A DNA stretch of 64,000 bases, taken from Symbiodinium kawagutii (Eukaryota > Sar > Dinophyceae > Suessiales > Symbiodiniaceae). The DNA lies in the NCBI GenBank assembly GCA_009767595.1, contig VSDK01011567.1, positions 92,177-156,176 on the forward strand, read 5' to 3'. The notes under the pieces are model-generated. The model was given only the letters and a program-made list of their open reading frames with translations, ran no database searches and was not told the origin of the DNA. The translations under genes and the position numbers were made by a program. Shown here piece after piece: positions 56,101 to 64,000 of the stretch. The first letter of the stretch is position 1. Each line of letters begins with the position of its first letter.

Positions 56101-59100
56101 GTTTTAAACATTCTTTATTCCCTGTTATTAATCACTGATTGGTTGGTTGACTACTAGTTTGCATAGGGGTTGAAACCACCAACCAGAACAGAAGTGACTC
56201 TAAGGATTTGAGGCAAAGCATGTTCTGTTGCCGCCAGGACGCCTGAACGCCACATGGTGGAGAGGTTCCGGGCCCCTGGTTGTGTTGAACTCCCCCACAG
56301 CTTGGTAGTTCAAGCAATCCATCAATCCGATATTAGCCAGCCAATACTGGGGGATGATCACCAACCAATAGTAGGGAAAACAATGGTGAATGATAGGAGA
56401 ACCTGGGAAACAGGGTTTTGACCCATAGCCAAATAGATTGTGTAGGAGCACTATTTGAGCGGATAGTAAAACTACGAAATTGGTGACATAATTGCATCAT
56501 TGGCATGGCCATGCTGCCGAAAAAGGGCAACATGAAAACTGGGAGCTGAGCCTGGACGAAATTGGTGCCGTTGACAATGGAGATGCTTCTCTTAGAATGA
56601 ACAAAGGTAACATGAAACCTGGGATGGGCCACCGTATACCTTCATATCCTTCAGGTCCCAACTGGTGCCACTCTATTTTGCTTCATTGATCCTCTCATTT
56701 GGTCGGTTTCACATCCAAACTGGAGCAGATCACGGCAACCGGCACTGCACGTTGAGTTCTCGCTGTTTTTGCGGGGAGTTTGGAGGAGTGTCCACAGGCG
56801 CTGAGAAGCAGTTAGATATTAAGAATTAGTGGCCCAAATCGAAACATGTGAGACCGGACTTGGATTCTTTGAGCAGATGGTGAATCACTGCTTGCACGGA
56901 TTATAACAAGTGTTTTAAAACTCCAAAAGCTTTTTAAATCCAGCGTGGGCATGCCAGATTGCAACACAACTAGCGGGGACCCTGGTTCAATTGCTACTGT
57001 CCGGCTATCTCTATCTACAACCGCCCACTAGTGACCGCAGCCCTGGCTGCGACGTCGTTCGCGATGAAAGCCATCGTGCGATTTAAAGTTTGAAGGCGCA
57101 GACACCGATTGGAAGAAGAGTGTTTTGTTCGAGCAATGGTATCCACTTCATTTGTGTGAATTTCTGCCACCGTTTACGTGGGTTTTCATTTGAGGCAAAA
57201 GTTGCACATTTGGAACGCAGCCATCATACGAGACGGGCACCAGAATTGTATTCACCACTGACTGAGAAATGATATGATGAACAATCAATTTCCCTTCCTT
57301 TTGTTCCATATCGCCTCGTTACACAGAAGCTGATAGAAACACGTGGTTAGCGAGGTCGGAGATGCTGAAATGATGGACTTTCGACTAAAGAATATTGCAC
57401 AGAAGCAGAAACGAACGTGGGAGACCGGCCATTGTTTGAATTTCGTGTTCAGCTCGTAGCACAATCGGTCTGGCCAACTGGCAGGCTGCCCCATTTCTGA
57501 ACAGCGCCAATCGATTTTGGCACCTGTCGAATAGGACAATGGCTCCACATGCCCAAGGTGTAGATTTTAAGCTCAAAGCGAAGCTCCAGAGCGTTCCCCC
57601 AACATGTGCAACGAAAAATCTTTGCCGCGTCAGCAAGTCAGTTGCAAGCGGCTAACCGGCTAACCAGACCGAGATTGGAGACTGGCTATGGGTTGTTCCT
57701 CTATTTTGCGTGGATGCTGATTGATCTCATTGGTAGGGCTTCAAATTGTGTGGGGATGTGTGGGGCGTGTACGCGAACGCATGTAAGAGAGGGGCCTTGC
57801 TGTAGGATATTTCAGGACCACCATGGAAACCAGGTCATCATTCGCAAGTCTTCTAGGATGATATGATTCGATATGATCCAAGTGGCATCATTTATGACAT
57901 GACAATCCCGATATTCTCATGATTGCTGTTCGTCCAGCATCCTGTTGACGCTTCATCATTTGGGGCCCGCTCTGGAGCCTTGCAACTCCCGAAATCCGAC
58001 GCTGTGAGTGCGCAATTCCGGATCCATATGCGCAATATTGACGCGGCACGATGTTCGCTTGTAATTGGACCATATTGGACCCAAAAAAACATGAAAACAA
58101 CTATAGAATTATAGGAAATTGATTTCAGTCTACACATTGACGCTGTCCTTTGTTTCAACATATTCCAGCGCATGGGCATTGGCATGTGGGCAAAGGCTTT
58201 GCGAGGCGTTGTGTCTTATGCCTGGTCACTCCGAACGAGGAGCAACCTAAAGGTGCTTCCCCTCAATTTGCGTCGAGGACGTGCCAACGAAAAACCTTGA
58301 AATCTTGAAATCGTCAAGTTACGATTCTCGGTAGGGACAGCTCGTTGATTGGTGAATTTCTGATGGTTCATGGTCAATGGATGTTCATGGTTGATATCCC
58401 ATGGTTGCTCATTTTTTATGTTTCTCGGCTGCTTGTTGCTTATCATTGGGATTAAAAAGAGTGGAGTTCACTGATGCACCTGGAAGTTCCGCCAGCCATA
58501 CCAGCGTCGCCACAAGAGTCATTAGTGATGATTAGGATGGTTGGATGCTTGGTGGATGATGATCGGTAGTGATTAATAAATATCAATAAATCAAGAATTC
58601 TAATGATGTATTGATGTGATGCAAATTGTCCTACCATAATTCACTAACAAGCGTTGGCCATAGTAATCATACCCTATCCTTCCAGTTACCTCTATAGTAG
58701 GTAACCAGCTGGTTTCTACCATTGTTTTTCAGGGTTGGTTGCCTACTATAGAGGTAACTGGAAGGGTAGGGATATACAGGGCTTGCGGTTACTTCTAGCA
58801 AGCCGTCAAGGCTTTGCTGGCCTCAAGTCCGCCTGGGGTAGCAGAATGGATACCTGGTACCGAAAATTTATGACGAGTAAATGGATATCTAATGGATACC
58901 TGGAGAGATACCTAATATGTATACCTGGAGAAACACCATTCAATGTTTCTTAAACGTTGAAGTGTCCAAACCAGCATGTGGTCACTTCGTGAAAACGACA
59001 GCAGATCCTATGCCGTCGATCAGCGGTCCTTTTGCTGGGGATTTGCAGGTTGCACGGTTTACGGTTTCAACGAGAAAAGCATGAAGCGAAACATAAGCAA

Positions 59101-59302
59101 AAACATACAAAAACCATTGATTTTGTAGGATAGCTTACTGAAGCAGATACCAATGCTATCTATGTGAGCCGTGTTCCACTGCCAGAAAAAAATGCAGGAT
59201 TTCGTAGCTCCACCGGATAGCCTTTCACGGCGGCCCAAGAGTTTGGATGGGGTGCCGAGGGGCTCTTTCCGAAGTTTTGCCAGGAAAGGCGGGGTGTCAT
59301 AG
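53199..59302 (+). CDS. Multi-exon gene, unknown basic protein
   Basis: The start MTVSSM (53199-53216) joins 53678-53839 in phase (GNMLEAATGSSLRAARKRHL), then 54618-54745, 55913-56006 (ASEARKKSERGCASPVRVP), 57938-58003, 58169-58252 (MGIGMWAKALRGVVSYAW) and 58780-58837. All these joins close. The ending is open: 59049 onward joins in phase and stops near 59132, while 59198-59302 reads DFVAPPDSLSRRPKSLDGVP and stops at TAG 59300-59302 but needs a different phase. The protein would be rich in Arg and Ala with several Arg/Lys clusters. No domain is recognised. The donor GTGAGT at 58004 is the most canonical in the gene. Confidence 0.45.
54490..54598. repeat. Family A inverted-repeat element (copy A9), reverse orientation
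   Basis: The ends are GGCTGTGGGTCAAAACCC and GGTTATTGACCCGTAGCC. AGAT flanks both sides (54486-54489 and 54599-54602). Confidence 0.88.
56091..56187. repeat. Family C inverted-repeat element (copy C5)
   Basis: The ends are CTGGTTGGTGGTTTTAAAC and TAGGGGTTGAAACCACCAACCAG. The terminal 14 bases are a perfect inverted match. Confidence 0.75.
56305..56430. repeat. Family A element (copy A10), left end decayed
   Basis: The right half, from 'gggaaaacaatgg' to GGTTTTGACCCATAGCC, matches the family well. The left end is altered beyond exact placement. Confidence 0.65.
58672..58771. repeat. Family E palindromic element (copy E2) beside an exon
   Basis: Two arms of about 36 bases (58672-58707 and 58736-58771) are inverted copies with two mismatches, around a 28-base loop. 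The right arm ends eight bases before the acceptor of exon 58780-58837. The loop and arm words match copy E1 in RPL10 intron 1. Confidence 0.85.
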
Positions 59303-60471
59303 CCGGTAGGCTTGGCAGTGATGTTCAACTACTCAATACGGGTTCAGGAATGCGGCCATTTTGGAAGCATGTTTCATTCCCACGAAAATGAAATCACACC
59401 TAGTTATTAGGATCTATATATATCTATATGTGATCATGTACGCAAAGTAGACGATCTATACATGTAAGAAACAGGTGCTTTACAAGGTTGGGCCCCAGAG
59501 TAAAAATTGGTTAAGCCATTTCACTGTAGATAATCTATATCTACCATACTTGTTAGTTACCCCGGTTATAACCCAAGTAAGCCAACTGGGTGGCCCCACC
59601 TATCAAGCCGCGCCGTGAATCCACTGCAATGGGCCTGCAACAGCTGGTACGCACAAGGATCGGCTGTCGGTGCTCTGAAATGGTGCTGATTGTTACGGTT
59701 GACCTATGATGACCTATATGGGGGGTTCTCAAAATAGGGAGCCCCAAACATGGTTGGCTTATTATTCTGAATAATCAATAACTAGATGATTTGGGGGTAC
59801 CCCTATTTTGAGAAACACCCATATGATCAAGAAAGGTACTTAACATAAGTGCTGGTCAAATGATGGTTAAGTGATGGCTAAATGATGGTTTGAGAATGGC
59901 GAAATCATGGTTAATGATGGTTTCTCTTCAGTGAATCATAACTTGTGTTCATGGTTTAGACGGTTACAAGTAGGAGCGCGCCCTTTTCATTAGACCTTGA
60001 AATCGGATCATTTGGCGAATTCCGGCATATTCCCGATGCTCATCCACACTGTTTTGGGATTCGCAGTTTTGGTTAGACCTTTTTTTTGCACCACATGCAC
60101 ATGACTGATCTCTTTTCGAATGATTGAAGCTCGTTAAATACGTGCATTGCACATTGAAAAATGCAGAAATTAATCATCCATTCCTTTTCCATGTTTCTTT
60201 GAGACATGTCCGAAATGTTCATGTAAAGGTTGGCAAAGCGCAGGTAGACATGAGTCGCACGAGTGGACAATTAAATTAACTACATCTAATTTTCTCATTT
60301 TATCTCAGTGATCAGACATATGTAAGTGATCAGACCTCTGTATACATTGCATACATTTGTCATTCTTGACTGCGTGCGATCATGATCAACAGGAGCAGAT
60401 GGGTGGCCCAAAGAAATCTTCCATCACTTGACGCACCGGCCACATCTGCACTTTCGCAGGACGGCTCATTG
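59303..60471. other. Intergenic stretch
   Basis: It contains family B copy B7 and AT-rich sequence. No exon was supported. It ends at GCACTTTCGCAG (to 60459), 12 bases before the next candidate ATG. Confidence 0.4.
59727..59818. repeat. Family B inverted-repeat element (copy B7)
   Basis: The ends are GGTTCTCAAAATAGGGAGCC and GTACCCCTATTTTGAGAAACACC. Confidence 0.75.
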
Positions 60472-62993
60472 ATGAGCGCCTTCGAAAGCCACAGGACATC
60501 ACCTGTCCGTCATGAGGCTCGGTTGTCTCGATGACACTGGGCCATTTGCCAGATAGAAGATTATCATCAGATGAGCTCCTTTAGGGCGCGCGGGGTCCTT
60601 GTTTCAAAGATTGTGACGGTGCTTCAGCTAATGGTCAGAGGCTGGAGTTGTCACGCTCCTGTTTTGTTCAGGGTCAATTACGACATATAGACATGACAAA
60701 GCCCTTGGACAGGGTTTCATCTTTTGTTGATCGGACAGAAGTGGATTTAGCTTCCATTCTTTGATGCATACCACTCTAAATTATTCCAAACCTGTTTCAT
60801 GCGTGGATGTTGTCCGTCCCGCTTGGCGTATAGCCTTTGGGATGTCACATGTGTCACCGAATTGAAGAGTTTAGCTCCAGTTGTCGATCAAGTTACGGGC
60901 AGCAATTGGCCTCGAGGTGACAGCATGGCTGCAAAACATTGCGAGGAGGATGGGGCCTCGAACATGAAGATCAATTTGTGCGCAGAATGCATGGTTTTCA
61001 AAAAGATCACAAAGACGAGCAATCAGCGATCATTTTGCAGCTAACCATGGTTTACTAGTCATGGAGGATCATGGAGGCATACCCACCGAAGTGTTGATGA
61101 AACTGTGTACTGCCAAAGTTGGCACGACCAACCCGTACTGCAGGCGGTTTTTTTGATCAGCCTGAGCCAGATCCAGCAGAGGCGGCACGCCGACCCATCT
61201 TGGAGCTTCCCTCAGGTCGATCCCTTTGCTGTCCGAAGTGGCACGGTCACGGCTGGAGGCCAGGTCATGAAGTCCCACAAGGGTGAGATCAGTGGGGATA
61301 GAAGGAGCCCAAACGTTAGGGGTGTTGGGATGTGTTGGGTGGATGCGGTTGTAAGTAGCATGAAACATCGCCCAAAAAAGCGGGCTGCTGGTGTTGAGCA
61401 TGTTTACTTTATTGAATATTCCTATACAGGATGGGTTCCGCGAATTGATGACCTGAATTTTCCAGCCCAGGTAAGACAATACCCCCGCGTGATGACCTAT
61501 ATCATTTATAGTTATCACAGAGTGTATCAGATATTTATATTTGGGTGTTTCCCAAAACAGAGACACTTCATCATAAAATGTTAGCCATGTTTACAATAAA
61601 CCAACCATTTTGGGGGTCCCCGATGGCTTCAGAAACCACCACATAAGCCTTGAAGGATCAGCACAGCCCAGGGACCTCATCGGCCAGGTGAACGTGGTGC
61701 ACTGTACCATTTTGATTTCTGCAACGAAGCAGTGGCTGATGGCAGCGGATTTCTTCCGACAATCCCAGGCGGAGGCACTGAAGACACTGGGCGCAGCGTG
61801 CAAGTGATGCCTGGGAAGGATACATGGAATTTCGACTTGAGAGCAGCTGACTTGGAATTGTCCACATCAGACATCACCAGAGTGGGGAAAATGGATGTTG
61901 GCCATGTGCTTGATGAACTTGGTCAAAGAGTTGGTCATCACACCGCTTCACTCATATGCAGTTTCTTCAATGGTTTGAATGACACTTTTTGATGTTTTTG
62001 GATTTTTGGGCTTCGTGAGTTCAATCAACCGTTGGCAAACATTCCCACGAGCAATTCTGGGGGAGAAGGCATGCAAACATGGCAGTTCGGATTTCCATTG
62101 ACAAGGGTTCAGGGGAACACTTGGGCTGTGCGCCACGACCAGTGGCAGTTGGACGGCTGTCTCCTTGCCATTGCACCTGGGTGCTGTCAGCGAGTACCGT
62201 CAAGAATGAGCTTGGGTAGCATTTTCGCTGTAAATCAACCATTTTCCATGGTGAATCAACCATTTTCCATGGTGAATCAACCATTTTCCATAGCAAATCA
62301 GCCATTTTCCATGGTAACCCCCATGTCACGTTTCATGCTGTGAGCGCCCCGGCCCGTCTCAGGAGTGATGTGGTTTTGTGCAGCGCGGCCATCAGTACAT
62401 ACCAACGAGCGCAACGGTGGCAGTTGGCCTTTTCTGGGCTGAGGCGCCAAGCGCAGCTGTCAGGGATTGGTGGCTGACTTCAACTGATATATGTTGAAAA
62501 CATCATGACATAAGCAGCACTATGATGCACTATGCCTATGCTGATTTGGTACCATGAGATAGTGAGTTCAGAAAAATGGTGCATGTCAAATCAGATCATT
62601 CCTGTAGGGCTGAGGGTCCTGCAAGCGATTGATGAGGAAAATCCTTTCCTAATGGTGCTTGATGCCGACATGCGTTAGGATATATTAGGATCAGAGTCAT
62701 CCAAGTGTAAGTGTTGGTGTTGCTGTTGTTCTTTGACGACTTGGTGAGAGGAGAGGCATGGCACATTTCATAGAAACATCTTGTCATGTTCTTTCCGGGT
62801 CGGGGTCTCTGGTGCCCGCATAATGAAACCAAAGCTTGGCTGCCTATTTCTGGGATTCGCAGGTCGATGTGCTACAATGAGGCGCCACGGCGGCCCACGT
62901 TGTGGGCAAACAAGGGTGCTCAGAATTGGCTGCGGGTCAGCATCCGGATATCTCTCCTTGCAACCTGAAACTCCACACAGCAGTCCTAGCTAG
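60472..62993 (+). CDS. Pentatricopeptide-repeat (PPR)-like protein
   Basis: A candidate start, MSAFESHRTSPVRHEARL (60472), follows a pyrimidine-AG by 12 bases, but its link to the rest is not closed. The exons 61144-61282, 61430-61470 (donor GTAAGA), 61667-61803, 62052-62180 and 62363-62469 join in phase. Exon 62363-62469 reads SDVVLCSAAISTYQRAQRWQ and then LAFSGL, the form that PPR repeats take in dinoflagellates (VxxxxAISACxxxxxWQxAL). Exon 61667-61803 reads VVHCTILISATKQWLMAADF, a second, looser repeat. PPR proteins bind RNA, usually in plastid or mitochondrion. Two endings fit: in-phase to TAG 62991-62993, or another frame (SMCYNEAPRRPTLWANKG) to TGA 62966-62968. Only two or three repeats are visible, few for the family. 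Confidence 0.5.
61545..61642. repeat. Family B inverted-repeat element (copy B8) in a PPR-gene intron
   Basis: The ends are GGTGTTTCCCAAAACAGAGA and CCCGATGGCTTCAGAAACCACC. Confidence 0.65.
62233..62315 (+). repeat. Four tandem 21-bp units in a PPR-gene intron
   Basis: The unit AATCAACCATTTTCCATGGTG is present four times with a few changes in the last two units. It lies between exons 62052-62180 and 62363-62469. Confidence 0.85.
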
Positions 62994-64000
62994 TCCTGCT
63001 TTTTCGGCATATATATATATATCTTTCGAGCATGTGGTCTTGAAATGGTTTGACCCATTCCCATCCTAGGAGCTTCACTATTTTGTTACCTCGTTGGGAT
63101 GTTCATCGAGATGCAAGGGATTTGATCTCCAGCATTCTCCAGCTTGGCATGTCTAGACCTGTGCAGTCCCTGTAAGCTGTGGTTTGTTGTGGCTTTATGG
63201 CTTGTACATGTTTGATCGGCGCATTTGTGCACAACTTCAGAGAGTTTGTGGAAGCAGTCAGTGCAATGGTTGATGTTTTGTCATGTATGAAACCGTAGGT
63301 CCTGTATACAACCAGCTAGGAAGTAATACATAAGTAATACCAGACTAGCGGTATCCTGTAGATCAGGAGGCTCAGTGGGGCGGGGAAGGTGAGCTACGGA
63401 GCAGTGATCGGTGCTTGTCAGCAAACAGGCGAGCAATTGTGCGCTGGTTGGGTTTTGGATCGTTGCCAAGGGTGCCTCAAATCTGGTTGGTGGTTCTGGC
63501 TGGTGGTTAGGAGGGAGCGATTTGGAGCCAGGGCAATCCCTATACCCTTCAAAAGGGGAAGCTAAAGAGCTACAAGAAGTGGTGTAACCAAATGGTAGGC
63601 TTCATTCATGTTTCCCACCGCACATTGCGATGATGGCTTGGAACTACCCGAATTTGTTGATTTCATTCGCCCAGATGTTGCCTTGGTGCCTGGTTGGGAG
63701 TCTTTCAAAGTCTGAGCGGAGCCTTATATCAGCCTTTTCTTCCTGACTTGTTTTCTTGCAAAAGTTACGCGTTGCTATGCCATGTTGACCTGACCCACAA
63801 AAAAGATAAACATGTTTTGAACCGAAGCAAAAAGCCATGACGGCACGGCCGCTTCAAATAATTGTGTGGCAAAGACCTCAGCTTGGACTTGTTATCCGAG
63901 GGAGCCAGTAATTTGGGCCGGGAAACCATGGGAACGCTCCCCAAATGGATTGGAAGTCCGCGTGAAAGATGGAAACAGTCGGGGCAAGTTGAATCTGAGA
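62994..64000. other. Right-edge stretch without recognised gene
   Basis: It holds a short (TA)n at 63009-63020 and family D copy D3. No exon was supported; if a further + strand gene follows, its body lies beyond the window. Confidence 0.4.
63497..63598. repeat. Family D dispersed repeat (copy D3)
   Basis: It matches 47098-47200 in order: CTGGCTGGTGGTTAGGAGGG, 'gagccagggcaatccctatacc', 'gaagctaaagagc' and 'gtggtgtaaccaaatggtag'. Confidence 0.65.

Noticed and set aside
56965-57020. Possible tRNA T arm (GGTTCAATTGC)
   Set aside because: The flanking bases do not close into a cloverleaf.
57285-57636. Two long minus-strand open frames in an intron of the gene at 53199-59302
   Set aside because: They have no recognisable motif or splice context, and one includes an unlikely mix of Cys, Trp and His. 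I treat them as chance.
61069-61566. A 165-codon minus-strand open frame opposite the PPR gene
   Set aside because: The + strand here has in-phase exons with a GTAAGA donor. The minus frame looks like its mirror, and no minus-strand gene is seen elsewhere.

Overview
The window reads as nuclear DNA of a dinoflagellate, probably a Symbiodiniaceae-like alga. Five things point there. Genes are broken into many small exons. Introns start with GC or GA as well as GT, and most junctions read AG|G. Every gene I can model lies on the + strand in one head-to-tail series. Gene starts usually lie a short distance behind a pyrimidine-AG that looks like a spliced-leader acceptor. One gene begins with a signal anchor followed by an FVGP motif, as in peridinin-plastid targeting. 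A short run of TTTAGGG telomere-type repeat is also present. No bacterial genes, tRNAs, rRNAs or CRISPR arrays were recognised.

Layout. A complete Ty1/copia retrotransposon (428-9369) has two identical 139-bp LTRs and a 5-bp target duplication, and sits inside an older small inverted-repeat element (408-9469). Its single long gag-pol frame carries two zinc fingers, an aspartic protease, a cytosine-methyltransferase-like domain, an integrase, reverse transcriptase and RNase H. A C-terminal extension with a membrane segment follows. The frame is interrupted once, by a TGA inside the integrase. After it come weak exon candidates (10038-10427 and 11527-11990), then a seven-exon gene for ribosomal protein L10 (12295-16713), the best-supported host gene.

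Downstream lie a small gene (17127-18427), a long gene with EF-hands (18793-31563), a plastid-targeted membrane protein gene (32136-39614), a long unknown gene (41197-52599), another unknown gene (53199-59302) and a PPR-like gene (60472-62993). These exon models were built by hand from splice sites, reading-frame phase and codon content. The RPL10 model and the last six exons of the plastid gene join without a break in phase. The others contain joins that do not close, and I say where.

Most non-coding sequence is intron, scattered with at least five families of short non-autonomous inverted-repeat elements, named A to E here. Family A has about ten copies in 64 kb. These repeats, rather than genes, explain much of the recurring sequence in the window.
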